Positions 1 through 7,405 of a DNA stretch of 64,000 nt are shown piece after piece; within the stretch, counting starts at the first letter, position 1; each line of letters opens with the position of its first letter. The stretch spans positions 1 through 64,000 of the forward strand of contig JBJMTV010000040.1 in assembly GCA_045811525.1 (NCBI GenBank), given 5' to 3'. The stretch is from VAZQ01 sp045811525. GTDB taxonomy: Bacteria > Pseudomonadota > Alphaproteobacteria > Rhizobiales > Xanthobacteraceae. The translations under genes were made by a program, and so were the position numbers. The notes below the pieces were generated by a model. The model had not been told where the DNA came from. It ran no database searches and saw only the letters and a program-made list of their open reading frames with translations.

Positions 1-576
1 ATCCACACGTGAAGCCGCCTCTAGAATGTCTCGCCGCTGGTTCTCGGCCGGGGGAAAGTCAGGATTTATGAGCACTGCGATGAGGCTTGCTTTGGGCATC
101 AATTGGCGCAGCAGCCCCAGTCTCTTGCCTTCGATCTCGGCGGTCAGAAGAGTGACGCCAGTAACATTGCCCCCCGGGGAGTTGATGCTGGCAACGAGTC
201 CTTCTTTTACTGGATCACCACCGATGAGAAAGACTACGGGTATCGTTTGAGTTGCTGCCTTTGCAGCATATGCTGCGGATTCCCCGCCAGTCGCCACTAT
301 TGCTGCTAAGCCGTGGCGAGCAAGATCCTTGGCCAACTCAGGCAACCGCTCAGACTGTCCTTCGGCCCAGCGATATTCGATCCGGACGTTCTGACCTTCG
401 TAGATCCCCCCATCCCGCATTCCTTGATGAAAGCCGGAGAGCATGTGTGCAAAGGAGCCAGGCGATTGGGTGTTGAGGAAGCCAATCACTGGCACCGCCG
501 GTTGCTGCGCCAGCGCTACCACCGGCCAAGCCGCAGCCGCGCCTCCCAAGAGCGTGATGACCTCACGTCGCCTCAT
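1..576 (-). CDS. ABC-type substrate-binding protein (PF04392-like), partial
   Basis: Periplasmic binding protein of the ABC_sub_bind (PF04392) family, cut by the left edge of the window; 192 codons are visible. The N-terminus MRRREVITLLGGAAAAWP followed by a hydrophobic stretch and ALAQQ is a Tat-like or Sec export signal typical of this family. The mature part shows the family pattern PVIGFLN, GQNVRIEYRWAEGQ, IVATGG and PVVFLIGGDPV. Its ATG shares one base with the stop of the upstream paralogue (TAATG), so the two are probably translated together. No permease or ATPase is visible beside it, so the ligand is unknown. Confidence 0.85.
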   Translation of the reverse strand, partial: MRRREVITLLGGAAAAWPVVALAQQPAVPVIGFLNTQSPGSFAHMLSGFHQGMRDGGIYEGQNVRIEYRWAEGQSERLPELAKDLARHGLAAIVATGGESAAYAAKAATQTIPVVFLIGGDPVKEGLVASINSPGGNVTGVTLLTAEIEGKRLGLLRQLMPKASLIAVLINPDFPPAENQRRDILEAASRVD

Positions 577-1553
577 TACTCGATGACCTCATCGGCGCGC
601 GCGAGCAGCGTCGCCGGCACATCGAGGCCGAGCGCCCTGGCAGTCGACATATTGATGATGAACTCGAACGCGACTGAGCGCACAACCGGCAGATCGACGG
701 TTTTGGCGCCCTTGAGAATGCGGCCGGTATAGGCGCCGAGCTGCCGGAATACCTCGGTGAGGCTGACCCCGTAGCTCATCAAGCCCCCGACTTGCACGAA
801 CTCACGTGGATTAAAGGACGCAGGAATGACATGGCGCGCCGCCAGCGTAGCCAGCTGAACGTGCCGGCTGAAGAAGAATGGGTCGGTGCCGATCAAGAGC
901 GCCTCGGACTGGCTGCGGACGAGAGTAGCGAAGGCGGCCTCGATCGCGCGGCCGTTGTCCGCCTCAACCACGCCGATCTCGATTCCCAGGGCAGAGGCCG
1001 CAGCCCTCAAGTCTTTTGTCACCGCCGCGGACGGCGAATTATTGGGGTTGACCAGCAGCCCGATCCGCCTGGCGGCGGGGACGAGCTCGTGCAGTAGTCC
1101 CAACTCCTTTGCCGCAAGCTCGGCGAGGGGAAAGTTGATGCCGGTCGCGTTGCCACCCGGCCGAGCGAAGCTGCCGACGAGGCCGAGAGCAACCGGATCG
1201 TCGGCGACGCTGAACACGATCGGAATGGTCGCAGTCGCAGCTTTCGCCGCCAAGGCTGGTGCGGTCCCTCCGGTCGCGACGATCACGGTGACCTGCTGGC
1301 GCACCAACTCGGCCGCCATCGCGGGCAACCGATCGTATTGGCCCTCAACGAAGCGATATTCGATCGCTACATTACGCCCCTCGACGTAGCCGGCTTCGGC
1401 CAAACTCTGGCGAAAAACAGCCCTGAGACTCGCGGAAGCCGAACTGCTGCCGAGATATCCGATCACCGGCACCTTCAGCTGCTGCGCCCTTGCCTCAAGT
1501 GGCCACGCCGCAGCCGCCCCACCCAGTATCGTGACGAACTCGCGTCGCCTCAT
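576..1553 (-). CDS. ABC-type substrate-binding protein (PF04392-like)
   Basis: A 325-residue exported binding protein, paralogous to the gene immediately downstream. It begins MRRREFVTILGGAAAAWP and ends its signal at EARAQQ, then follows the family pattern VPVIGYLGS, GRNVAIEYRFVEGQ, VTVIVATGG, PIVFSVADDPVALGLV, RPGGNATGIN and RIGLLVNPNN. Such proteins are often annotated as sugar or ABC transport binding proteins, but the ligand is generally unknown. Length is normal for the family. The stop codon overlaps the start of the next gene by one base. There is no transporter partner in the window, so the pair are orphan receptors; a full transport locus could lie left of the edge. Confidence 0.9.
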   Translation of the reverse strand: MRRREFVTILGGAAAAWPLEARAQQLKVPVIGYLGSSSASASLRAVFRQSLAEAGYVEGRNVAIEYRFVEGQYDRLPAMAAELVRQQVTVIVATGGTAPALAAKAATATIPIVFSVADDPVALGLVGSFARPGGNATGINFPLAELAAKELGLLHELVPAARRIGLLVNPNNSPSAAVTKDLRAAASALGIEIGVVEADNGRAIEAAFATLVRSQSEALLIGTDPFFFSRHVQLATLAARHVIPASFNPREFVQVGGLMSYGVSLTEVFRQLGAYTGRILKGAKTVDLPVVRSVAFEFIINMSTARALGLDVPATLLARADEVIE

Positions 1554-1678
1554 CGGCTCTTCCCAGCATGGAGCGCGCTGACGCTCGTGTAAGACACTGT
1601 ATCACAGCGCATGAGGTTCGCCTGGTACCTATCACGGCAAACGAGGGCGGTGCCCATTTGACCGACCGCTTAACTCGC

Positions 1679-1921
1679 CTAAATGCACTGTAACTGCCGG
1701 GCTTGCCGGATTAGCTCTGCGACAGCTCTACGATCGGCAGCCGCTTCCGCCGAATAAAGGCCGTGCTTCCATGCGTTCTTATTCCCCTTCGGCGGGCCGG
1801 GAGAGGGACCGCCGTGCATCCGGCAGCGGCCGTTCAACATTGCCGGCGACTGGCATTGGCCCCCGCGTCTGGTCCGGGCTAGGCATCGTGGCGCCAGGTG
1901 CATGGGTGATTTGCCTTGCAT
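1679..1921 (-). CDS. Small Cys/His island protein with HGG...GNKNAWKHG motif, copy 1
   Basis: An 80-residue protein of a family frequent in alphaproteobacterial prophages and islands, recognised by the segment HGGPSPGPPKGNKNAWKHG in its middle. Ahead of it, three cysteines and a histidine are spaced like a small zinc-binding knuckle (RCLARTRRGGQC, then GRCRMHGG). Function is unknown. It is a diverged duplicate of the gene at 3233-3478. Its first part overlaps, in another frame, the C-terminal remnant of a second gene (1779-2010), and the second copy has exactly the same arrangement. The start ATG matches the MQ...MHLA start of the other copy. Confidence 0.65.
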   Translation of the reverse strand: MQGKSPMHLAPRCLARTRRGGQCQSPAMLNGRCRMHGGPSPGPPKGNKNAWKHGLYSAEAAADRRAVAELIRQARQLQCI

Positions 1922-2010
1922 GGGGTTGATCCTTTCGTTTGTCCGCTCCCCCGCCCCCGGCGCTCTCGACGTTGCCGACTACGCCCATGTCGGCTAAGGG
2001 TTCAACCCCG
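1779..2010 (-). pseudogene. C-terminal remnant of the HVHV-type island protein
   Basis: About 75 codons whose translation (VVGNVES, GGG, DQPHARQITHAPGA, VERPLPDARRSLSRPAEGE) match the C-terminus of the protein at 3342-4007 (VVGTVEHPGGG, DQAHAIAHAPSSA, VERPLPDARRPLARGTEGK). Upstream of about 2010 the similarity stops, so the front of the gene has been lost. The frame stays open and runs into the overlapping HGG gene copy 1. The region is best read as a truncated duplicate of the 3233-4007 gene pair; whether any protein is made from it is unclear. Confidence 0.55.
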
Positions 2011-2136
2011 CCAGAAAAGCGCTCATCATTTAGGTCCGCTTTGTTCCCAAAAGCGGCTGTGAGCAATCGCAGCAAGCGGACCCCTGAAGACTTGCGTTCC
2101 GAGACGCCCACGAACTCTGAGTGCGTCAAGCAAAGC

Positions 2137-2997
2137 TCATGTGACAAACACATACCCCAATGCAACGTGCATGCGGACCGTTGAATCGGAAAACCCCGCG
2201 ACACCATGATCGGCAAAGGTATAGCCTGAGCAAACAAGCCAGCACTGGTACCAGCCATTCGGCTGGACATTAAAAAGCAGCTCCTCGGACGCTTGCGCAC
2301 CAGGGTTGCTGTCGTGATGCGATTCATACCAGCCGACGTGGTCGGACCAGGACGGCGTTTGATCGCCGCTCCTGGCGATCCAGGCGTTCTCGGACACGCC
2401 CCACACCATGAGCTGTGTGTGCCCGTGATTGTCCGCAACATAAAGGAATGCGTTGTCCGACCACTCGTAAGAAAAGCTGAGGCTGGTGCCAAAGCGCCGC
2501 ACGGGAGGGCTTTGCGCGGCTGCTTGAAACCAGAAGCCTATCGCAGCCCCAACCCGTCGTTCATCGCCAAGACCCTGAACGAAAAGGTCTATAAAGCCAT
2601 CGGTGGTGGCGGTTTCGGTGCCTTGGCCGCTTCCCGAGGTCCACGTGAAGTCGTATGGGGGGAATCTGCCGTACGTGAACGGCGTAGTAGGGGAAGGCTG
2701 CAGAAGCCCTTTGGTAAGCAAGGGGCGTCGGACCAGCGTGGGGCGTCCCTCGATCAATTTGCGTCGGTCTTCTGAAAGCTGCTTCAACTCCACTTCTTTG
2801 CTGCGAAGTTGGTCGCCGAACACAAGCTCGCGAGCTCTTTCCTGGATCCGGGCGTCCTCCGCGTAGCGGGCGCGCCGTTGGGCGCTGCGTTGCGCCTGCT
2901 CGGCGGAAAGTCGTGATTTCGACTGTTCCAGCGCCGCGTCCAGCTTTGACCGCTCCAGGGCATCGATTGGAGGGTAGCTCGAGGGCGAGTTGCTCAT
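2137..2997 (-). CDS. Uncharacterised 286-residue protein, coiled coil plus beta-rich domain
   Basis: I do not recognise this protein. From the ATG at 2997 (MSNSPSSYPPID) residues about 10-85 are charged, Ala/Arg/Glu/Gln-rich and likely form a coiled coil (SKSRLSAEQAQRSAQRRAR, KEVELKQLSEDRRKL). The rest is rich in aromatic and small residues (FTYGRFPPYDFTWTSG, FLYVADNHGH, NGWYQCWLVCSGYTF) and looks like a beta-sandwich. No signal peptide or membrane segment is evident. The frame is open further upstream to 3276, but that extension overlaps the copy-2 HGG gene and looks non-coding. The gene sits between the two HGG copies, so it may have entered with, or caused, the duplication. Confidence 0.55.
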   Translation of the reverse strand: MSNSPSSYPPIDALERSKLDAALEQSKSRLSAEQAQRSAQRRARYAEDARIQERARELVFGDQLRSKEVELKQLSEDRRKLIEGRPTLVRRPLLTKGLLQPSPTTPFTYGRFPPYDFTWTSGSGQGTETATTDGFIDLFVQGLGDERRVGAAIGFWFQAAAQSPPVRRFGTSLSFSYEWSDNAFLYVADNHGHTQLMVWGVSENAWIARSGDQTPSWSDHVGWYESHHDSNPGAQASEELLFNVQPNGWYQCWLVCSGYTFADHGVAGFSDSTVRMHVALGYVFVT

Positions 2998-3232
2998 CCG
3001 ATACTTCCCGCTGTTTTCAGAATTTCGATGCCAGCCTCGGTTCTGTACGGCCCGCGAGATGCGCGCCACCTTGGCTGACTGAATTGCATGCCGAGCCCCT
3101 CTGGGTGACGGGACCAGCATAACGGATTGGCGAGGATCAGTCAGGGGCTTGCCGCGATGCGAGATTTTGCCTCGGCTAAGGTCCGAGTTGGCCGTCAAAA
3201 CCATGGCGTCGTTTGAGAGACTAGACATCGCT

Positions 3233-3478
3233 TTAACTAGCTTCGCGCTCCACCAAGTGTCGAGCATCGCGGACAAGCAGTGCCATTGCTCTGCGGCGAG
3301 ATATCGCTTCGGCCGAATACCGGCCGTGCTTCCACGCGTTCTTATTTCCCTTCGGTGCCCCGGGCGAGGGGCCGCCGTGCATCCGGCAGCGGCCGTTCGA
3401 CATCGCGGGCGAGTGGCACGCGGTCCGGCGGCGTGTGCGCGCCAAGCATCGCAGAGCTAGGTGCATGGGCAATTGCAT
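3233..3478 (-). CDS. Small Cys/His island protein with HGG...GNKNAWKHG motif, copy 2
   Basis: An 81-residue paralogue of the protein at 1679-1921, sharing CLARTRR, SPAM.NGRCRMHGGPSPG and KGNKNAWKHG. As in copy 1, Cys and His residues ahead of the HGG motif could bind zinc. The chosen start (MQLPMHLA) aligns with copy 1; an in-frame start at 3511 is possible. The first 137 bases overlap the 3' end of the gene at 3342-4007 in a different frame, and that overlap is preserved in copy 1, so both frames appear to be under constraint. Function unknown; the family travels with mobile elements. Confidence 0.65.
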   Translation of the reverse strand: MQLPMHLALRCLARTRRRTACHSPAMSNGRCRMHGGPSPGAPKGNKNAWKHGRYSAEAISRRRAMALLVRDARHLVEREAS

Positions 3479-4007
3479 GGGCTTGATCCTCTGTTTTTGG
3501 GCGTACCCCACCCCCGGGGTGCTCCACCGTTCCTACTACTGCCTGTCCACCGGCATGCACATGGACGTGCTCCACGGTGACCTTCTGCTGCCCCTTGCCG
3601 CGGTGGCGGTTGAGGCATTCCAGGAGCGTCGCATATGTCCGGGACAGCTTGTTTGCTTGGCTAAGATTTTCCTTCCTGGCTTCGAAACTCTGCTCGCCGT
3701 GCATGGCCCGCCGATAGCATTCCATTGAAGCATTGTGGCAGGCGACAAGTTGCGCGGCGATCATCCCTTCCAGTTCGTCTCGCGGGGCGATTCCGATCAG
3801 AGCATCAACGGCCGCGTGACGCTGCTTCTTCGCCTCGGCCGCATCCGAATTCTTAAGCCACAGCGCTGAAACCGCTTGATTCGCGATGACGTTGTTCCAA
3901 TCGTCGGATATCGATCCGCCAATGATTTTCAACCTCCCCCGCGACTTCGATAGGTCATGAATTTGGACGGCGATAGGCTTTCCGGGGTTTGGGGTGGAAG
4001 GCATCAT
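3342..4007 (-). CDS. Island protein with HVHVHAGGQAVVG motif
   Basis: A 221-residue hypothetical protein of a type common in Bradyrhizobium islands. Residues about 40-150 are helical (KKQRHAAVDALIGIAP, EGMIAAQLVACHNASMEC, LSRTYATLLECLNRHRGKG). They are followed by KVTVEHVHVHAGGQAVVG and a proline-rich, charged tail. The ATG at 4007 is preferred over the upstream frame start because GAGGAA lies about ten bases before it. The tail overlaps the HGG gene copy 2. A truncated duplicate of the tail lies at 1779-2010. No function can be assigned. Confidence 0.65.
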   Translation of the reverse strand: MMPSTPNPGKPIAVQIHDLSKSRGRLKIIGGSISDDWNNVIANQAVSALWLKNSDAAEAKKQRHAAVDALIGIAPRDELEGMIAAQLVACHNASMECYRRAMHGEQSFEARKENLSQANKLSRTYATLLECLNRHRGKGQQKVTVEHVHVHAGGQAVVGTVEHPGGGVRPKTEDQAHAIAHAPSSAMLGAHTPPDRVPLARDVERPLPDARRPLARGTEGK

Positions 4008-4095
4008 GCGTTTCCTCGCTCGACGATCTGCGCAGCCAGAGACAACCGAGCAACGACAAGCGGCTCGCGGCAATTGGCTTTCACGATCAGCACCT

Positions 4096-4689
4096 TTAGG
4101 GTGGGGACCTCCCCGCCCAGATGCTAGAGAGTGGTATACTAGTTATGGACCGTAAACTGGTGCCACCCTCATCAGCGGATATGGCACCACTTTGTGGTCC
4201 GCTTGTTCCATTCACTGGCACCACTTTATGGTCCACTACCGGCACCACTTTGCGGTCCGGGGTGGCTCCACTTTGTGGTCCGGGATTCTGTTTTCGGCGA
4301 GCCCGGAATTTCTCGCCATTCCACTTCTTGAAGTCACAAGTGGGTGGCTCACGAAACATCCCGTATGCAGTCAGCCTCCAATGCGGAGACTTGCCCTTGC
4401 CGTCCACGCCGAGGCAACCGGGCTCCGTCATGACAATGAACCCGTAGTGTTGAAGCTCTCGAAACCAGCGTGCGATGTAACTTCTGTTTGAGCCCAGCTC
4501 CTTCTCGGCATTGCGCTGTGACAGATAGATGCGGCCGTTGTTTTTGAGGCCGGTGGAGTAGCGCTCCGTCAGGGCAAGGTAGAGCGAACGAGCCCCGTGC
4601 GACATGGCACGCCAAGCTGGTGAGCGCAGTGTGTCCTTGAGCAGCCACACAAATGGTCCCGGAATCTTTTCCGAATGCCGCCTGCTCAT
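4096..4689 (-). CDS. Winged-helix replication-initiator-like island protein
   Basis: A 197-residue protein with an N-terminal winged-helix region (about residues 20-105). The pattern GPFVWLLKDTLRSPAWRAMS, ARSLYLALTERY, RIYLSQRNAEKELG and RWFRELQHYGFIVM resembles the DNA-binding domain of phage replication or helix-turn-helix replication proteins. The C-terminal third is low complexity (GPQSGATPDRKVVP, VVDHKVVPVNGTSGPQSGA) because an 18-base DNA repeat runs through it and is read in two frames. The start codon overlaps the upstream TSCPD gene stop by four bases (ATGA). It could equally be an autoregulating transcription factor; the embedded repeats favour an initiator. Confidence 0.6.
   Translation of the reverse strand: MSRRHSEKIPGPFVWLLKDTLRSPAWRAMSHGARSLYLALTERYSTGLKNNGRIYLSQRNAEKELGSNRSYIARWFRELQHYGFIVMTEPGCLGVDGKGKSPHWRLTAYGMFREPPTCDFKKWNGEKFRARRKQNPGPQSGATPDRKVVPVVDHKVVPVNGTSGPQSGAISADEGGTSLRSITSIPLSSIWAGRSPP
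4147..4281. repeat. Five 18-base iteron-like repeats inside the initiator-like gene
   Basis: Copies of GGCACCACTTTGTGGTCC, with one or two changes, start at 4183, 4217, 4241 and 4264 on the plus strand. A further copy at 4147-4164 is inverted (GGCACCAGTTTACGGTCC on the minus strand). Start-to-start distances are 34, 24 and 23 bases. Most units contain the dyad ACCAC-TTT-GTGGT or a near match. They lie in the 3' part of the winged-helix gene, and the direct copies encode GPQSGA or D(R/H)KVVP depending on frame. This argues that the DNA sequence rather than the peptide is conserved. Confidence 0.8.
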
Positions 4690-5000
4690 CGCTTGCTCCC
4701 GGCGATGATGTCGAGTGTGGCGCCCAGCGGCCCAGATGCGCGGCCGCGCGAGTCACGACAGAGCGCCCTCCGAATGATCTCTGGATCGGCGCCGTGCTGC
4801 ACAGCGAATGAGAAGGCTATGGCAGCATCGCGTGCATTTGTGTTGGCAGCAGAATTGCTTTTGTGATTGTTGAGGAATAGCTCGCCGATCGAGCCATCAG
4901 CGAAGACGCTATAGGTTGCCGTGTATGACAGCTCGCCGGCGTCGTAGTTGAAGCTCGTGGAGGCACGGCGATCAGGGAGACGACGACGGAGAGCGCTCAT
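4686..5000 (-). CDS. TSCPD-domain protein
   Basis: A 104-residue protein made almost entirely of a TSCPD-like domain, the domain known from the C-terminus of B12-dependent ribonucleotide reductase (NrdJ). Diagnostic segments are YSVFADGSIGELFLNNHK, DAAIAFSFAVQHGADPEIIRRAL and SGPLGATLDIIAG. The classic CPxC of the name is not obvious, so a catalytic or redox role is doubtful. The start at 5000 overlaps the stop of the Toprim gene by one base (TAATG) and the end overlaps the winged-helix gene by four, so it is translationally coupled on both sides. Its role in the island is unknown. Confidence 0.65.
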   Translation of the reverse strand: MSALRRRLPDRRASTSFNYDAGELSYTATYSVFADGSIGELFLNNHKSNSAANTNARDAAIAFSFAVQHGADPEIIRRALCRDSRGRASGPLGATLDIIAGSKR

Positions 5001-5875
5001 TACACGCCCCTCCAACTGTCAAGCACCGTGCGCAGCGACTCCCGCTCGGCCTTCTCAACGACCGCGCAACGTTTCCATGCGATCGGCTCGATCTCCTCCC
5101 GGATCGCCTTCTCGACGAGGGAACGGAGATCGTTGGGGTCAAGCGCGTCCAACTCCCAGCAACGATCGCCGTAATGGCGGGTGAACCATTTGTGTCGAGG
5201 GTCCTTCTTTTTGTCTAATGCTGGAAAGGACGGAAGACCGTCCGTGTGCTCTCGGCTGAGCGTAACTCGCCTCAGCTCGACATGATCGCCGCCGTACTTC
5301 GCGAGCCGGTCGGGCAGGTCGTGCTCCGACATGTAGAGCCCGCTTGGATCATAGTCGCCGACATAGAGGACAATGAGCCGCCGACCGTCGTCATCTTGAG
5401 CGACATCATGGATCGTGGTGGCGCCGCTGAACCCGTGCATGACACGGAAGCCGACGCCGTAGCGGTCGAGCACCGGGGCGAGGACGCCTCGGACCGTGCC
5501 CTTCTCCGACCACACCTCGAGGCGCACCGGTTGCTGATCCCAGTAGTCCCGGCGATAGGACCGATGCACGGCCTGCACGTATCTGGCGGGGTCGCTCCAG
5601 CTTGAGCAACGCTCAAGTTCTCTGGTCTCATCAACGATCCATTCCCATGGGATCATCCCTCGCTCGCGAGCCTCTTTCAGAAGCCGATACACGCGCTGCA
5701 TATCGGATTTGGTCATCGACGGGATAAAGCCGGCAGTGAAGAGCTTGTAGCCAATGCCCCTGCCGGTGATTGGCTGTGCGGCCTCCGCCGCCGTGTACAT
5801 CGCCTCGATAAGGTCGAGGGACTGCTGAGCCATGCCCCGGACCTTTTTGGAACGGGTTTCAATTTGCTCGGTCAT
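5000..5875 (-). CDS. Toprim-domain protein, topoisomerase VI subunit A / Spo11-like
   Basis: A 291-residue protein with a winged-helix-like N-terminus (about residues 20-85: TGRGIGYKLFTAGFIPSMTKSDMQ, RVYRLLKEARERGMIPWEWIVDETR) and a Toprim-like core. In the core, VRLEVWSEKGTVRGVL (around 117-132) offers the acidic residue, and VLYVGDYDPSGLYM (169-182) the DxD pair at Asp174 and Asp176. A tyrosine at 43 sits roughly where topo VI-A has its catalytic Tyr. No ATPase subunit accompanies it, so it is not a complete topoisomerase. It overlaps both neighbours by one to four bases. Related stand-alone proteins occur in phages and islands without known function. Confidence 0.65.
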   Translation of the reverse strand: MTEQIETRSKKVRGMAQQSLDLIEAMYTAAEAAQPITGRGIGYKLFTAGFIPSMTKSDMQRVYRLLKEARERGMIPWEWIVDETRELERCSSWSDPARYVQAVHRSYRRDYWDQQPVRLEVWSEKGTVRGVLAPVLDRYGVGFRVMHGFSGATTIHDVAQDDDGRRLIVLYVGDYDPSGLYMSEHDLPDRLAKYGGDHVELRRVTLSREHTDGLPSFPALDKKKDPRHKWFTRHYGDRCWELDALDPNDLRSLVEKAIREEIEPIAWKRCAVVEKAERESLRTVLDSWRGV

Positions 5876-6351
5876 GGCCGCCCCCCGTCCATTTCCGAGC
5901 CCGGAAACGTGCTCGTTTCAGAGCCCGTTTTTGAGCTTGGAATGGGGTGAGCTACTGCTGACCGAGATTTCCCCACCAGCGAGGCTGTGCGCACGCGGGC
6001 AGACCGTTCTGTGAAGCCAGTACCGCGACTGTTGATCTCAAGTCCGGCGGCCTGGCCGATCGAACGGATGCGCAGGGCTAACGTGCCGTTACGGAAGATC
6101 TCGGCGGCAGCATCAGGACTGACACCTTGGGCAAGTAACTGGCGACAGAGCGCCAGCACCGGGGCGTTGCCCTTGGCCGTGATGTTCACGACGGCGCAGG
6201 TATCATCGCCGGTCAGCTCGCCATAGAGCGGCAGTTGCGGATTTCTAAATGGAGGCTTAGAAGATTGGGCACTGCCAATGCCATTGTAGACCTTCTGGGC
6301 CTCGTTATCGGTCGCTGCCGATGCGAGGCCCGCGCCTTTCCTGGTACTCAC
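5872..6351 (-). CDS. Island hypothetical protein
   Basis: A 159-residue protein that I do not recognise. The conserved-looking middle (PLYGELTGDDTCAVVNITAKG, VLALCRQLLAQGVSPDAAAEIFR, LALRIRSIGQAAGLEI) suggests a small helical domain, with disordered, Ser/Arg-rich ends. The start codon is GTG at 6351 and shares one base with the TAG stop of the AlpA gene. The end overlaps the Toprim gene by four bases (ATGA). Position in the chain of overlapping genes suggests it works with the Toprim protein. Confidence 0.6.
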   Translation of the reverse strand: MSTRKGAGLASAATDNEAQKVYNGIGSAQSSKPPFRNPQLPLYGELTGDDTCAVVNITAKGNAPVLALCRQLLAQGVSPDAAAEIFRNGTLALRIRSIGQAAGLEINSRGTGFTERSARVRTASLVGKSRSAVAHPIPSSKTGSETSTFPGSEMDGGRP

Positions 6352-6608
6352 TAGACACGACCAGGCTCGGCGCTGGCGACGTGCCGCACCTGAGGACAGC
6401 CTTCGCGGGTGCGCGCTACCTCACGACCTGCGAGCCAGCGGGCAATTTCGCTGCGCCGCCACGCAACCCGTTTGTCGCTGATCGGAATGCGGCGAGGAAA
6501 CTCCCCCCGCCGCTCCATGCGCCACACAGTCGAGTCGCTGAGTGGAACAAGCCGCCTGCGCTCGTCGCGCAGGACCAAGTCGTTTACAGGAAGGGGGACA
6601 TCATTCAT
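6351..6608 (-). CDS. AlpA-family DNA-binding regulator
   Basis: An 85-residue protein with the AlpA / MerR-like excisionase fold: VPLSDSTVWRMERRGEFPRRIPISDKRVAWRRSEIARWLAGR is the helix-turn-helix and wing, with the hallmark ending of one Trp-rich helix. Such proteins control integrase and island gene expression and often sit beside a P4-type integrase, as here. The ATG at 6608 follows AAGGTGACC. It heads the run of overlapping genes 6608-4096. Confidence 0.8.
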   Translation of the reverse strand: MNDVPLPVNDLVLRDERRRLVPLSDSTVWRMERRGEFPRRIPISDKRVAWRRSEIARWLAGREVARTREGCPQVRHVASAEPGRV

Positions 6609-6640
6609 TGGTGGTCACCTTGTTTCAGGTGACCTTCCTA

Positions 6641-7405
6641 CTACCCACAAAAATTCCTGCCGTCCGGGTAAATTTCTTTGATTGCCTTACCCGCCATCAG
6701 AGGGGAGCTTGCCTTCCAGAAACGCGATAATGCGACCTGTACTTCGGCCGGCTGCGGTATCTTCCCGTTTAGACGCGGTACTAGATCGCGAGTTAAGCGC
6801 ATGAAAGCATGAAGGCGCGGCGTCTCGTGCTCCGGCGCGTCCATGATCGCTTCGACCCCGTCAGCCGTGCGGAGAGCGGCCTCCACCCCGTCGGCCATCA
6901 GCCGAACGTCGATCAGCTTGATGTCCGGCGAGTAGGCGGTCCGGTTTGCTTCCTGATAGTACGTCTTGCGGAGCGTTTCCTGGCCCACACAGAACCTCGC
7001 GAACTCTTTCCCTACTTGCGGGAACGGATCCTTCCGCGGGCTCGCTCTGCGCAATTCCTTTACCCTGGCCCACACCCACCATTGCAGTCGGTTTTTCAGG
7101 TGCAGAGAGTGCCCTACCTTGCCGGGGGGTGACCCGAAGACGGCATCCCACGTCTTATGGCAATGCTCGTCCGCATCCTCGTAGGCCTCCATAAATGCGT
7201 CCGCGGCCCATTCCGGCAACGTGGTTCGGCGCTCCGCAGCCATATAGATCGCAGCAAGTATCGCGCTCTTGTCGCCCCCCTCAAACTCCTGCTTGAGCTG
7301 CGCTCCGACGGCTGCCGCCTCGTCGGAACCGAAGATGATGCCGGCTTTCTCTAAGTCCTCGGCGGTAAACACGACGCGCCTCGGTGCGTCTTTGTCATAG
7401 ACCAT
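6641..7405 (-). CDS. Island hypothetical protein next to integrase
   Basis: A 254-residue soluble protein that I cannot assign. Charged and helical throughout; notable stretches are IYMAAERRTTLPEWAADAF, RLQWWVWARVKELRRASP and AGKAIKEIYPDGRNFCG at the very end. No catalytic motif, signal or membrane segment is visible. The first 11 bases overlap the end of the integrase gene, so it is probably co-transcribed with it; 32 bases separate it from the AlpA gene downstream. Confidence 0.6.
   Translation of the reverse strand: MVYDKDAPRRVVFTAEDLEKAGIIFGSDEAAAVGAQLKQEFEGGDKSAILAAIYMAAERRTTLPEWAADAFMEAYEDADEHCHKTWDAVFGSPPGKVGHSLHLKNRLQWWVWARVKELRRASPRKDPFPQVGKEFARFCVGQETLRKTYYQEANRTAYSPDIKLIDVRLMADGVEAALRTADGVEAIMDAPEHETPRLHAFMRLTRDLVPRLNGKIPQPAEVQVALSRFWKASSPLMAGKAIKEIYPDGRNFCG

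Noticed and set aside
4147..4281. Short repeats considered as a CRISPR array.
   Set aside because: Units are 18 bases, spacing is only 5-16 bases between direct copies, one copy is inverted and all lie within a coding frame.
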